Origin: Gammaproteobacteria bacterium
GTDB lineage: Bacteria; Pseudomonadota; Gammaproteobacteria; Arenicellales; JAJDZL01
Assembly: GCA_022823625.1 (NCBI GenBank)
Contig: JAJEHQ010000019.1
Span: 1-64,000, forward strand
DNA: 64,000 nucleotides
Reading direction: 5' to 3'
Part shown: in pieces, positions 27,669 to 37,300 of the stretch
Layout: the number at the start of each line of letters is the position of its first letter
Position numbering within the stretch: the first letter of the stretch is position 1
Program-made: the position numbers and the translations under genes
Notes under the pieces: model-generated
What the model was told of the DNA's origin: nothing
Seen by the model: the letters and a program-made list of their open reading frames with translations, nothing else
Database searches by the model: none

Positions 27669-28755
27669 TATTCGAAGACTGAACGGATTTCCCGTTCGTC
27701 TTGACATCCCCTTGTTCCTGCTTGCACTGTTGCTTTGTTTGCTTGGATTAGCGGTTCAGTTCAGCGCGGGAGGTGAGGATTTGGACCAGTTGATTCGTCA
27801 AGCCGTGCGAATTGTGGTTGCAGTTGCAATCATGCTGGCTTTGTCGACAGTTCCAATTGAAGTTTTGAGACGTTTCAGTCCACCAATCTACCTAGCGGCA
27901 GTTGGGTTGGTAATTTTGGTATTAGCAATCGGCTTTACCGGTCGCGGGGCACAAAGATGGCTGGACTTGGGAGGTTTTCGATTTCAGCCGTCGGAACTGC
28001 TTAAATTGGCAATTCCTATGATGGTTGCTTACGTTTTGACTTCAACCTTTTTTAAGAATTATCGAAATATAGCCTTTTGGATCAGCGGTGTATTGGTGTT
28101 AGTACCTGCATTCCTTGTTTATCTTCAACCGGATCTCGGAACAGCTTTGTTGATTATCGCGGTCGGTGCCGCTGCAATTTTCTTTGGCGGACTCTCTTGG
28201 CGATGGGTAGGAATATCGAGTTTTTCGGTGTTGGCTCTAATCCCACTAATTTGGCCATTTCTCCAGGATTATCAAAAAACTCGTGTATTGACTTTATTCG
28301 ATCCTTGGAGTGACCCGCTCGGACGGGGATACCACTCCATTCAATCAATGATTGCTATTGGTTCTGGAGGAATTTCTGGAAAAGGCTGGCTTCAAGGCAG
28401 TCAATCGCAGCTTGACTTTCTGCCAGAGCGAAATACTGATTTTGTGTTTTCAGTATTCGCCGAGGAATTTGGTTTTGTAGGAGGAATGATTCTGATATTT
28501 ATATATTCACTATTAATTGCGCGTTGCTTGATGATCGCTTACCGATGTGATTATGATTTTGCAAGGATCGTTGTGTGCAGTGTTGCAATTATGACTTTTG
28601 TACATTTATTCGTTAACGTCGGGATGGTAGCTGGAATTCTACCAGTTGTTGGGCTGCCACTCCCGCTAATTAGTTATGGCGGAACCTCTATGGTCACGGT
28701 TCTGGCAGGGCTAGGACTGGTAATGGGAGCACAATATGCCAAGCGTACGGTTTAG
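27646..28755 (+). CDS. rodA: RodA, SEDS-family peptidoglycan glycosyltransferase
   Basis: RodA polymerises lipid II into glycan strands during elongation. The 369-aa protein has about ten membrane helices with SEDS features: LDLGGFRFQPSELLKLA, QPDLGTALL, LPERNTDFVFSVFAEE, and the ending LPLPLISYGGTSM. I place the start at TTG 27646 because AAGGG lies 8 nt upstream and no ATG fits; an in-frame ATG at 27592 would put 77 bp inside mrdA. It overlaps mrdA by 23 bp and mltB by 20 bp. Confidence 0.92.
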   Translation: MQLSLTTSIRRLNGFPVRLDIPLFLLALLLCLLGLAVQFSAGGEDLDQLIRQAVRIVVAVAIMLALSTVPIEVLRRFSPPIYLAAVGLVILVLAIGFTGRGAQRWLDLGGFRFQPSELLKLAIPMMVAYVLTSTFFKNYRNIAFWISGVLVLVPAFLVYLQPDLGTALLIIAVGAAAIFFGGLSWRWVGISSFSVLALIPLIWPFLQDYQKTRVLTLFDPWSDPLGRGYHSIQSMIAIGSGGISGKGWLQGSQSQLDFLPERNTDFVFSVFAEEFGFVGGMILIFIYSLLIARCLMIAYRCDYDFARIVVCSVAIMTFVHLFVNVGMVAGILPVVGLPLPLISYGGTSMVTVLAGLGLVMGAQYAKRTV

Positions 28756-29767
28756 TTCTTTTTGGACAAATTTTTCGCTTCTGATCGTGCTGAGTGTGCT
28801 TTGCAGTTTCTCTGTGGTTGAAAAAGCCAGCGCGGTCGACTTTGAAGAATATCCAGCTGCGAAGAATTTGGTTTCAGAGCTGTCGACAGATTCTGGACTC
28901 GATTCGGTTTGGGTTGAAGCAATCGTTCGAGATGCCGTTTATACGGAATCAATTATTGAAGCGATTACCCGTCCAGCAGAGAAATTTCCCTGGCACAGAT
29001 ATCGCAAAATATTCATTACCGATTCAAACGCAAAATTGGGTGTTAAATTCTGGAACACGCATGAAAACACTCTAAAGCGTGCAGAAGAAGAATTCGGCGT
29101 TGACTCCGCAATCATGGTTGCGATTATCGGTGTGGAAACGCGTTTTGGGAGAATCACTGGGCGTCATCGGGTAATTGACAGTTTGGTAACCTTGGTTCTT
29201 GGATACCCTAGAAGAAAAGATTTTTTCCAGAAGGAATTAGCTGAATTCATCAGGTTGGCGGATGAAGAAAATCTGAATGTGTTTGATGTTCGAGGCTCTT
29301 ATGCTGGCGCAATGGGAATACCTCAGTTTATCTCCAGCAGTTATAGAAACTACGCGGTCGATTTCAACGGTAATCAGCAGCGCGACTTATTGACAGAGAC
29401 GGCTGATGCAATCGGGAGCATTGGCAATTACTTGAGCAGACATGGCTGGTCAGCTGGCGGGCCGATCTTCACATCACTAACGCTAAAGGATGCCAATAAA
29501 GTCGAGCTCGTCCCCACGAAAGGATTGAAATCGGACCGGACATTTGGTGAAATTGCCGACCAGGTCAAACTACTCGATCAACAATTAACAATTGAGCCTG
29601 AACAAGATATTGGAGTTGTAAAGCTCGAAACAGCAGCGGATCAGTTTGAGTATCGAGTTGCATTTCCAAACTTCTACGTCATCACCACTTATAACCGTAG
29701 CAACTTGTATGCAATGGCGGTAACGGAATTGGCGAATCTGATTTCTGCCAAACGTAGCAAGAATTAA
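28736..29767 (+). CDS. mltB: Lytic murein transglycosylase B
   Basis: MltB cleaves the glycan backbone of peptidoglycan with formation of 1,6-anhydro ends. The 343-aa protein has an N-terminal signal region (about 10-33) without an obvious lipobox, so it may be soluble in the periplasm. The catalytic Glu is at 134 in IIGVETRFGR, and the later SYAGAMGIPQFISSSY segment is characteristic of the family. It overlaps rodA by 20 bp, and rlpA follows after 2 bp. Confidence 0.92.
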   Translation: MPSVRFSSFWTNFSLLIVLSVLCSFSVVEKASAVDFEEYPAAKNLVSELSTDSGLDSVWVEAIVRDAVYTESIIEAITRPAEKFPWHRYRKIFITDSNAKLGVKFWNTHENTLKRAEEEFGVDSAIMVAIIGVETRFGRITGRHRVIDSLVTLVLGYPRRKDFFQKELAEFIRLADEENLNVFDVRGSYAGAMGIPQFISSSYRNYAVDFNGNQQRDLLTETADAIGSIGNYLSRHGWSAGGPIFTSLTLKDANKVELVPTKGLKSDRTFGEIADQVKLLDQQLTIEPEQDIGVVKLETAADQFEYRVAFPNFYVITTYNRSNLYAMAVTELANLISAKRSKN

Positions 29768-29769
29768 TC

Positions 29770-30522
29770 ATGCGATCTGCTCTCAGCATATTCATCTGTC
29801 TTCTGGCCATTGCAGTGGCAGGCTGTTCAAGTTCGCCGATGAAGTCAGTTCAAAAGCACATCGACTATTCAGACATAAAGCGTGAGCCATATAGTCGTAC
29901 CGGAAATAATGTCTATACTGTTTTCGGCGTTACCTACTTTCCCCTTTCGTCCGCGGTTGGTTATCGGGAAAAAGGAATAGCCTCGTGGTACGGGAGGAAG
30001 TTTCACGGTAGGCGTACCTCAAGTGGTGAAACATACAACATGTATGCGATGACAGCGGCCCATAAAACGCTACCGTTACCGAGTTACGTCGAGGTAACCA
30101 ATCTCAAGAACAATCGTAAAGTAATTTTAAGAGTCAATGATCGTGGACCGTTTGTTGACGATCGGATTATTGATTTGTCGTATACAGCTGCCAAGGAACT
30201 TGATTTGATTGGTTCTGGAACAGGCCCGGTGTTAGTAGAGGCGATTACCCCTTGGGATAGTGCTTCTGCTTCATTGAGTAAAGTTGACTACAAGTATCTC
30301 ATTTCAACTGGAGTATTCAGTAGCCGAGAAAATGCAGACAAATTAACCAACAAACTAAAAAGGTCAGGGTTCAAAAAAGCACATATACGTTCCAAAAACG
30401 TTTCTGGCTCCACAATGTATCAGGTATTGGTCGGACCTTACCAATCGTCAGAAAAAGTGGGTTATATCGTGGAGGACTTACTTCTTTACCTTACAGAATC
30501 TCCTGTAGTTATTCGGGAGTAG
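29770..30522 (+). CDS. rlpA: RlpA, septal-ring lytic transglycosylase lipoprotein
   Basis: RlpA acts on peptide-free glycan strands at the septum. The 250-aa protein has a lipoprotein signal with lipobox AVAGC (Cys19) and a double-psi beta-barrel domain with GIASWYGRKFHGRRTSSGE (about 75-93). RVNDRGPFVDDRIIDLS (about 118-134) completes that domain, and a C-terminal SPOR domain (about 178-250) binds denuded glycans. The full-length SPOR domain suggests the septal type. It is two bases after mltB. Confidence 0.92.
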   Translation: MRSALSIFICLLAIAVAGCSSSPMKSVQKHIDYSDIKREPYSRTGNNVYTVFGVTYFPLSSAVGYREKGIASWYGRKFHGRRTSSGETYNMYAMTAAHKTLPLPSYVEVTNLKNNRKVILRVNDRGPFVDDRIIDLSYTAAKELDLIGSGTGPVLVEAITPWDSASASLSKVDYKYLISTGVFSSRENADKLTNKLKRSGFKKAHIRSKNVSGSTMYQVLVGPYQSSEKVGYIVEDLLLYLTESPVVIRE

Positions 30523-30562
30523 GCTAAAAACTCTTCGGTGCGGCCTCCCAGGAGTCTACCTG

Positions 30563-31219
30563 TTGAATGTTCACCAGATCCTCGTCCGAAAGCTAGGTCG
30601 GGTTGACTACCAGAAAACTGTGGAGGAAATGCAGGAGTTTACCCGTCGCCGACATTCCGAAGTACGGGATGAGCTTTGGGTGCTTGAACACCATCCCGTT
30701 TACACACAGGGATACACCTGTAATCAACTACCTTTTGCATCAAGCAATATACCGATAGTTTCAACCGATCGCGGGGGTCAGATTACGTATCACGGTCCAG
30801 GTCAGTTGGTGGTTTACCTGCTGCTTGACATCAAGCGTCGCAATCAAGGTGTTCGAAACCTTATCAATTCGATTGAAACCGGCGTTATTGCGACGCTGCA
30901 ATATTACGGAATAGAGGGGCAGGTTCGCCACAAAGCACCTGGAGTCTATGTTAAAGAGAGGAAAGTCGCCTCTTTAGGTATCCGAGTCAGTCGTGGTTGT
31001 ACCTACCACGGATTAAGTTTGAATGTGGATATGGATACTTCTCCGTTTGAGTCAATTGATGTTTGTGGGTATAAGGATCTTGATGTAACCACAATGCATG
31101 AAACTGGCGTAAATTGTGATCTGAATGAGATTGCGACACGCTGTGCTGAAGAGTTGGCTCAAGAACTTGGCTATCTACAGATCACCTATGTTAAAGGCGT
31201 CAATTCTGTAAAAGAGTGA
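30563..31219 (+). CDS. lipB: Octanoyl-[acyl-carrier-protein]:protein transferase
   Basis: LipB moves octanoate from ACP to lipoyl-dependent enzymes, which LipA then converts to lipoate. The 218-aa protein shows RGGQITYHGPGQ (70-81), Lys134 in RKVASLGIR and the acyl-carrying Cys168 in SIDVCGYKD, at family positions. The start is TTG at 30563, supported by AGGAG 8 nt upstream; no in-frame ATG occurs early. It ends the mre-mrd run. lipA, often the next gene, is not here. Confidence 0.94.
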   Translation: MNVHQILVRKLGRVDYQKTVEEMQEFTRRRHSEVRDELWVLEHHPVYTQGYTCNQLPFASSNIPIVSTDRGGQITYHGPGQLVVYLLLDIKRRNQGVRNLINSIETGVIATLQYYGIEGQVRHKAPGVYVKERKVASLGIRVSRGCTYHGLSLNVDMDTSPFESIDVCGYKDLDVTTMHETGVNCDLNEIATRCAEELAQELGYLQITYVKGVNSVKE

Positions 31220-31300
31220 AATCACAAAGTCAAAAACCTCTGGCAGATTTCACATTCAGACTATTTTTGATTCAACTCGGTGATCGCTGAACCAATGACA

Positions 31301-31329
31301 CAGTTTCACACTAACGTGAGTGGAAACTG
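31301..31329. terminator. Hairpin between convergent lipB and murU
   Basis: CAGTTTC (31301-31307) and GAAACTG (31323-31329) with inner CAC/GTG pairs form a stem between the two convergent genes. The flanking T-runs are weak, so it is only a possible bidirectional terminator. Confidence 0.35.
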
Positions 31330-31332
31330 AAA

Positions 31333-32028
31333 CTAAGCAGTCGCCTGAACCGGCTTAGACTGAATCATTTTTTCCAGTTCATGGAGTCTTTCTGGAGTGC
31401 CGATATCCATCCATTTGCCTCCATAGTACTGCCCAGTTAATTTTCCACGACGAATACAGTCAAGAAAAACGTCAATAAGAGGAAAGACCAAGCCTCTGTC
31501 ATCATTGAACAAAGACTTTCGCATCAAAGAAATTCCGCTATACGTAAAGCTTTGAGCAGACTGCTCGGAATCTCGTGTCTGAACCACTCCATCATTCAAC
31601 ACAAAATCTCCTTCACAATTGTGTTTAGGGTTATTGACGAGGATCAGACAGCAGTCAAAATTGTCGGTCATACTGATTGCTTCGAAAGAAAAGTCAGTCC
31701 AAATGTCAGCGTTCACCACTAAAAATGGGTCGGATTCAAGCAACGGCAGAGCATTCTGAATTCCCCCACCTGTATCAAGCCGGGTGCCTTCTTCATGAGA
31801 ATACTTGATATTGACTCCGTATTCGGTTCCGTCCCCGAGAGATTGAGTAAATTTTGCACCGGCATATGAAGTGTTTATAACGATGTTAGTTATTCCTGCA
31901 GATTTCAATCGATTGAGATGATGTTCAATCAGGCTCTGATTTCCGACCTTTAGCAATGGCTTAGGTGTGGTTAGAGTGAGCGGGCGCATCCGTCTTCCTT
32001 CACCAGCGCTCAAGATCATTGCGTCCAT
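31333..32028 (-). CDS. murU: N-acetylmuramate-1-phosphate uridylyltransferase (MurU)
   Basis: MurU makes UDP-MurNAc from MurNAc-1-phosphate in the cell-wall recycling bypass that avoids GlcNAc-6P. The 231-aa nucleotidyltransferase begins MDAMILSAGEGRRMRPLT with the sugar-nucleotidyltransferase signature GxGxRxxPLT, then PKPLLKVGN, and VVNADIWTD (about 105) carries the metal-binding Asp. The adjoining amgK gene supports MurU over the closely similar mannose-1-phosphate guanylyltransferases. Confidence 0.88.
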   Translation of the reverse strand: MDAMILSAGEGRRMRPLTLTTPKPLLKVGNQSLIEHHLNRLKSAGITNIVINTSYAGAKFTQSLGDGTEYGVNIKYSHEEGTRLDTGGGIQNALPLLESDPFLVVNADIWTDFSFEAISMTDNFDCCLILVNNPKHNCEGDFVLNDGVVQTRDSEQSAQSFTYSGISLMRKSLFNDDRGLVFPLIDVFLDCIRRGKLTGQYYGGKWMDIGTPERLHELEKMIQSKPVQATA

Positions 32029-32035
32029 GAGCGAA

Positions 32036-33055
32036 TCAAGAAATGGGTAGTTGCACCACCAGGTCGTGCAGAGGTCTCAAATGTGGGTAGCGTTTGGATA
32101 CATTCTTGATGTATGTCATCACTCTCGGAATGTCACTCAAATAGTTCGGTTTTTGATCTCGGTAATACAGGCGGGAAAAAATACCGGCAACTTTAATGTG
32201 ACGTTGAACCCCCATCCAGTCGAACCACTCCTTGAACTGAGGTTCATCAAGTTCAATTTTCACGTCGCCTTGTCTTGCCTTGATTAAATAAAGCCGGATC
32301 CACTGATCAATGTCATCCTGATCCCAGACAATGTAGCAATCTCGTAGCAACGAAACCAAATCATAGCTAATGGGCCCATAGACCGCATTTTGAAAATCGA
32401 GAATACCTGGATTCCCATTCTCAACAACCATAAGGTTACGTGAGTGATAGTCTAGATGAACCCATACCTTGGGCTGACTTTGAGCCTTGGCGCACAGTAT
32501 TCCAAATGCATGGTCAAGAACCTCGTTGGCTTCAGCAGGAATTTTCATTTTTAAATGTTTCTTTAAATACCACTGTCTGAATAACTCCATTTCCGAATGA
32601 ATCAGTTCCTTGCTGAACGGTGGTAAGAATTCAACATCTGAGAAACTCGATTTCTGTAACCGCACAATGGAATCTATTGCATCTTCGTACAATGAGTTCG
32701 CGGTTGATGAAGACAATTTAGCAAGATAAGTGGTTTTGCCAAAATCGGTAATCAGCGCGAATCCGCTTTGGTAATCGGCGGCGAAAACTTCAGGGACATT
32801 CAAGCCGATTTCTTTAAATTTTATCGATATTCTGATGAAGGCCTCGAATTCTGCTGAATTCACTGGTGAATCCATAACGATAAAACTATTGTTCTTATAA
32901 CCGACACGAAAATAGCGTCGGAAACTTGCGTCCTCTGAGGCAAACTCAATAAACTCAAGATCGTTTCCGAGAACTGTGGTCACCCACTCTGCAAGTTGTA
33001 AGATTCGTCTGTCTTCCTGAGCGAAACGAATCAAATCACTCTTTGTAAGAGCCAT
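32036..33055 (-). CDS. amgK: N-acetylmuramate/N-acetylglucosamine 1-kinase (AmgK)
   Basis: AmgK phosphorylates recycled MurNAc and GlcNAc at C1 for MurU. This 339-aa aminoglycoside phosphotransferase-family protein has the catalytic loop VHLDYHSRNLMV (about 210-221) and the metal-binding ILDFQNAVYGP (about 228-238). Only 7 bp separate it from murU. The pair is divergent from lptD-surA, as in many gammaproteobacteria. The pathway gives intrinsic tolerance to fosfomycin in pseudomonads. Confidence 0.9.
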   Translation of the reverse strand: MALTKSDLIRFAQEDRRILQLAEWVTTVLGNDLEFIEFASEDASFRRYFRVGYKNNSFIVMDSPVNSAEFEAFIRISIKFKEIGLNVPEVFAADYQSGFALITDFGKTTYLAKLSSSTANSLYEDAIDSIVRLQKSSFSDVEFLPPFSKELIHSEMELFRQWYLKKHLKMKIPAEANEVLDHAFGILCAKAQSQPKVWVHLDYHSRNLMVVENGNPGILDFQNAVYGPISYDLVSLLRDCYIVWDQDDIDQWIRLYLIKARQGDVKIELDEPQFKEWFDWMGVQRHIKVAGIFSRLYYRDQKPNYLSDIPRVMTYIKNVSKRYPHLRPLHDLVVQLPIS

Positions 33056-33464
33056 AATTCCCTATCTGAGGTGTTAACCTCTCGACTGTTTGTATAAGTG
33101 ATTTTTGATCAAAGAAAAAAGAAAATGCAAATTTCCAGTATCCAGGAAGTTCAGTAAACTCCGTGCGTAAGCGACCAATTTGACTGTAAGGAATATTCCT
33201 GACAGTTGTACGAAACCTTGACTAGGCATAAAAATTTTAATCGTTTTGCTCTGAAACATTTCACTAGCTTTTTGTTTGTATACAATCCGTTGAATTGGTA
33301 GCCAATTCAAACGATTTAAAGCCATAATTCATAATGTATCTGGATTACTGATAGCAATTGTCGTGTCGTATTCACATTCAATCGCGCGACTCGTTTCAGA
33401 AATAGATCTGAGCTTTGTAAAAAATAATACGTTTAGATTCCATGCACTCGGTAAAGTCTGAATC
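33056..33464. other. Divergent promoter region between amgK and lptD
   Basis: This 409-bp AT-rich gap must hold the promoters of both the amgK-murU and lptD-surA transcripts. A frame of 83 codons on the minus strand (33074-33325) has no recognisable features and is not called. I found no convincing sigma-E type -35/-10 pair upstream of lptD. Confidence 0.4.
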
Positions 33465-35651
33465 ATGAAGCGAAATTGTGTGAGACTAGTTTTTGGAGTC
33501 AGTCTTGCGTTATTCGCGCTGTGGGGGACGGTACTGCAGGCGCAAGAAACTGAACAGTGTTATCTGCCTCTACCAGCTTTGCAGTTCGAAAACATTAGCA
33601 ACGGTGACAACGAATTTGGTCTGCAAACGAAACCTGTATTTGATCATCTGATCTCACCTGGCAAACCGACCTTTAGCACGTCACAACATGTGATTGGGGC
33701 AGACAAAATTTTCTTTGACCAGGAAACTAACGTTATCAGGGGCGAAGGCAACAGTCGCATCTTGTCCAAGGGTTTACAAATCGACGCAGATTCAGTTACA
33801 TTTCAAATAGATCAAGATCATTTATCTGCCAGAGATTTGGAGTTCAGTCTGTACGAACATGATGAGGACGACCCATCAATCTGGTATGTGCGCGCACGCG
33901 GGCAAGCAAAACAATTTGAGACTCAGCAAGAAATACTCCACTTGGAGGACATTGACTTTACATTGTGTCCTGAAGGCAACGATGACGTGATGATGTCATC
34001 TTCAGATGTAACTTTGGATCCTAATAGCAGACAGGGCGTTGCTCGAAATCCGAAGCTCCGCTTCAAAAACATACCTATTGTGCAACTACCATACCTTCGA
34101 TTTCCTATCGGAAGTGATCGACTGAGCGGTTTTTTATATCCGAAGTTCGATGTAAGTGAAAAGAGAGGCACCAGTATTGAGGTTCCATACTATTTCAATC
34201 TCGCCCCGAATCGGGATGCAACATTGACGACCACTTACCATTCGAAACGCGGTGCCCAGTTATACACAGAGTACCGCTATTTGGGTCAATACTCCGACTT
34301 GATGCTACTGGGTGAGTACATGCCGCGGGATGAGCGATATATCAATCGAGACCGACGCTATGCTGGAGAATTAACTGGCAAATTACATGATGGTGGCAGT
34401 CTCTACTCCAGTTTTGATATTGGCTGGGTGTCCGATGATAAGTATCTTTATGACTATGAAGGTGATTTCAGTGTTAGAGACCCGGACTTTCTGGAACAGA
34501 ACGTAAGTCTGAGTTACGCAAACTACGGAATGGTGGTCTCAGTTGGAGTTAACAAATTTCTCAACTCGCAGCCCGTGTCGCCGTCTGAGGATGAACCTGA
34601 ACCTTACAATCGAGAGCCTTGGATTTCAGTTGATCACGTATTTCCGATAGCAAGAAACAGTGCCATTGCTACGAGTATAGTTTCAGACAAGTTTCGAAAG
34701 AAAGGGAGGCCAGACGCGCGGCGTGTCCATGGACAGACTGTGCTCAGTACCCGCATTGCCGGTTCATACTTCGAAACCAATCTGGAAGTGGGTGGAGAAA
34801 TTTTGAAATATCGACTAGATCCACCCGCCGAGGATCAGTCAGCTACGAGGGATGTAGAATCGACCTTCGCTAGCTTGGATGGAAAATTGTTTTTTGAGAG
34901 GTATAGTGCCAATGGTTCTGGAGATCGATGGACGCTGATTCCCCGACTAAAGATTCTTACCAGTGAAGATGTCGATCAATCGAATCTTCCAGAACTCGAT
35001 ACAACTTTGATGAAATTGGATACTTACGAGCGACTATTTCACGATAGTCCATATATTGGGGGAGATCGTGTGCGTGATGCCGATCAGATTAGTGTTGGAA
35101 TTTCAGCACATTACGATAATCTGACAAATTCGTCTCTAAATGGTTCGGTCGGAATAGGTCGGGTATTCTATCCTGGAGGTCATACATTGAGCGTGACTGA
35201 TCCCGACGTGACTGATCCTGACGATCAGAGTGGGCAGGAAGATGAATTGCGAAAATCGGACATCTATTTTGAAACAGGCGTCAAAATTCACGAAACAGAA
35301 TTTGATTATCGCGCACTGGTATCCACTGAAACAAATAAAATTTCATCTTCTACGATGCGACTGCTTCACAGTTTCTCAGAAAAGTCCGATTTGACCAGCA
35401 TATTTCGTCATCAAAGGAATGATGAGTCGCAGTGGGGAAATGAACTCAATGTCGAACTGGAAAGCGGTTGGCTCGTCGGTTTTCAGTTCATTCGGTCGTT
35501 TCAACCAAATGAACTCGAAAGTGCCAGAATTTCATTGAACTATCAATCTTGCTGCTCAAGAGTGGGTGTGAAACTGGAACGAGAAAGGCAACTGAACGGT
35601 TCGTATGACAACTCTATTGGCCTCGTATTTGACCTAACACCTCAGTACTGA
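33465..35651 (+). CDS. lptD: LptD, LPS-assembly outer-membrane protein
   Basis: LptD with LptE inserts LPS into the outer leaflet of the outer membrane. The 728-aa protein has a signal peptide ending near LQAQ (about residue 27) and an OstA/LptD N-terminal jellyroll (about 75-170: VIGADKIFFDQETNVIRGEG). A large beta-barrel follows to the C-terminal VFDLTPQY. Disulfide cysteines are visible: one near residue 32, one in TLCPEGND, and a Cys pair in QSCCSR near the C-terminus. It ends two bases before surA's reading begins (TGATG overlap). Confidence 0.94.
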   Translation: MKRNCVRLVFGVSLALFALWGTVLQAQETEQCYLPLPALQFENISNGDNEFGLQTKPVFDHLISPGKPTFSTSQHVIGADKIFFDQETNVIRGEGNSRILSKGLQIDADSVTFQIDQDHLSARDLEFSLYEHDEDDPSIWYVRARGQAKQFETQQEILHLEDIDFTLCPEGNDDVMMSSSDVTLDPNSRQGVARNPKLRFKNIPIVQLPYLRFPIGSDRLSGFLYPKFDVSEKRGTSIEVPYYFNLAPNRDATLTTTYHSKRGAQLYTEYRYLGQYSDLMLLGEYMPRDERYINRDRRYAGELTGKLHDGGSLYSSFDIGWVSDDKYLYDYEGDFSVRDPDFLEQNVSLSYANYGMVVSVGVNKFLNSQPVSPSEDEPEPYNREPWISVDHVFPIARNSAIATSIVSDKFRKKGRPDARRVHGQTVLSTRIAGSYFETNLEVGGEILKYRLDPPAEDQSATRDVESTFASLDGKLFFERYSANGSGDRWTLIPRLKILTSEDVDQSNLPELDTTLMKLDTYERLFHDSPYIGGDRVRDADQISVGISAHYDNLTNSSLNGSVGIGRVFYPGGHTLSVTDPDVTDPDDQSGQEDELRKSDIYFETGVKIHETEFDYRALVSTETNKISSSTMRLLHSFSEKSDLTSIFRHQRNDESQWGNELNVELESGWLVGFQFIRSFQPNELESARISLNYQSCCSRVGVKLERERQLNGSYDNSIGLVFDLTPQY

Positions 35652-36955
35652 TGTTGAAAAAATTAACGACAATCTGTGTGATTTGGTGGCTTCTAGTTCT
35701 GAATCTCGCGATGCAATCCGTGCATGCACAGTCTGATGTGCTTGATCGAATTCTAATTACAGTTAACGGTTCGCCAATCACTGAGTCGGAAATAGAGCAA
35801 CGGTCGAATTTTCTGATCTTTTTGACTTCTGATGGAAGCCAGTCTTCATTAACTCTGGATGCTGCAAGACAGCAGGCAACGGATGATGCGATTGTTTTCC
35901 GACTGTTGCACCAGCGTGCAAATGAAATCGGAATTGGACTAACCTCAGAAGAAATTGACGAAAGAATAGTTCTAGAGTTTGAGTCAAGAAATATTTCGGA
36001 AGATGAATTTCTAAGAGATTTGTCAGAACGCGGTTTCAGCATTGATGTGTTTCGGCAGACCATCAGTGAAACCTTGCTGCGAGACAAGCTCGTCCAACAG
36101 ATTATCGCACCCAGAATTTTGATTCGTGATGAAGAAATTGATCGATATATTTCAATAAACCAAGAAAGCTTTCAACCCGTCAACGAGTTTAATTTGAGTG
36201 TCATTGTCGTTTCAGAATCTTTGTCAATGAATTTTGAGCAGAAGCAATTGTTGCGCCAGATTGTGCGAGACATCGAATACGAAATTGACAGAGGTAGTGA
36301 TTTCTTTCAGGTAGCCGTCGCGGCAAGTCAATTTGAGGGCATTCAGGCAGGAGACCTAGGCTGGGTGCGAAAGGGCGCCTTGGACCCAGTTCTGGCACAA
36401 AGAATTACACCGTCAAAGGTTAATCAGATCATCGGTCCGATTGTTTCAGGTAGCAATATATTCTTTGCTCGGATCAATGATCATCAAACCAGCATCGGTC
36501 CGAATCTTCCGTTGGTCAAAGAACTTCATCTTGCGAGAATAGTTCTGCAGGCAAGCAACCAAGCTGGTACTGAAGTAAATGTGGAACAGCTTGAAAACCT
36601 GAGACGCACGATCCTGAATGGTGGAGATTTTGGTGAAATTGCAAAAATCTACTCCCACGACAGCTCGACCAAGCAACAAGGTGGTGACATGGGTTGGCTT
36701 CCTGACGATTCAGTACCTTTTGAGTATCTGCGTCCGCTAGCTGATATGGAGATAGGTGATGTATCTCCAGTTCAGCAAATTGAAAACATTGTTTTTATTA
36801 TTCAGTTTCGCGGCATAAGGGATGCCTCCCAAGAACAGCGAAAACGTGGATTAGTTCGTAGTCGTTTGCGCAACATTAAGTTGCGAAACGAAGTTTCGAA
36901 TTGGATTGATGAACTTCGCGAAACTGCAGTCATCGACTACCGTTCAATATTCTGA
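35651..36955 (+). CDS. surA: SurA, periplasmic chaperone and PPIase
   Basis: SurA escorts outer-membrane proteins, including LptD, across the periplasm. The 434-aa protein has a signal peptide (cut near VHAQS), the N-terminal chaperone helices starting LDRILITVNGSPITESE, and two parvulin domains at about 180-280 and 290-390. The second contains the typical GGDMGWLPDD, and the first the related QAGDLGWVRKG. It overlaps the lptD stop by one base, so the client and its chaperone are translationally coupled. Confidence 0.95.
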   Translation: MLKKLTTICVIWWLLVLNLAMQSVHAQSDVLDRILITVNGSPITESEIEQRSNFLIFLTSDGSQSSLTLDAARQQATDDAIVFRLLHQRANEIGIGLTSEEIDERIVLEFESRNISEDEFLRDLSERGFSIDVFRQTISETLLRDKLVQQIIAPRILIRDEEIDRYISINQESFQPVNEFNLSVIVVSESLSMNFEQKQLLRQIVRDIEYEIDRGSDFFQVAVAASQFEGIQAGDLGWVRKGALDPVLAQRITPSKVNQIIGPIVSGSNIFFARINDHQTSIGPNLPLVKELHLARIVLQASNQAGTEVNVEQLENLRRTILNGGDFGEIAKIYSHDSSTKQQGGDMGWLPDDSVPFEYLRPLADMEIGDVSPVQQIENIVFIIQFRGIRDASQEQRKRGLVRSRLRNIKLRNEVSNWIDELRETAVIDYRSIF

Positions 36956-36997
36956 GACTCACTAGTTCAATCGTCTCATTGCTGGATAGACATTCTG

Positions 36998-37246
36998 GTG
37001 AATTCACAAACGGAAAAGTCTAGGCTCATTGAGAGTGTTATGACCATGGCTGGATCAATGTTGCCCCCAAATCTCAAAGAAGATGTGAGAGCCAAAGTAC
37101 TGGCTGGCTTTAGGTTAACGCTGGAGAATATGGATATTGTGACACGCGAAGAGATCGAAGTGCAGGAGACCGTGCTGCAACGGGCAGTAGAGAAAATTAA
37201 TGAGCTAGAAGCTCGGGTATTAGATTTGGAGTCGAAAAGCGAATAG
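36998..37246 (+). CDS. ubiK: UbiK/YqiC-family ubiquinone-biosynthesis accessory factor
   Basis: This 82-aa protein starts with GTG at 36998. It matches the UbiK (BMFP/YqiC) family: an amphipathic N-terminal half (SMLPPNLKEDVRAKV), the conserved MDIVTREEIEVQ segment, and a C-terminal coiled coil (EKINELEARVLDLE). UbiK binds the Ubi hydroxylase complex and lipid and promotes aerobic ubiquinone synthesis. A later ATG would remove part of the conserved helix, so GTG is preferred. Confidence 0.85.
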   Translation: MNSQTEKSRLIESVMTMAGSMLPPNLKEDVRAKVLAGFRLTLENMDIVTREEIEVQETVLQRAVEKINELEARVLDLESKSE

Positions 37247-37254
37247 TCTTTCTA

Positions 37255-37300
37255 GCATGTAAAAAGTCAATCACATAATGTGGTTGAATAGTTTTCATGC
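37255..37300 (+). terminator. Possible terminator after ubiK
   Basis: The inner stem TCAATCACA/TGTGGTTGA (37267-37275 and 37279-37287, one G-T pair) is extended outward by AAAA/TTTT and GCATG/CATGC. The right side contains the GTTTT run. It lies 8 bp after the ubiK stop and would end the lptD-surA-ubiK transcript. Confidence 0.45.

Noticed and set aside
33074-33325. 83-codon minus-strand frame between amgK and lptD
   Set aside because: No domain, no good ribosome-binding site and placement in the divergent promoter gap.
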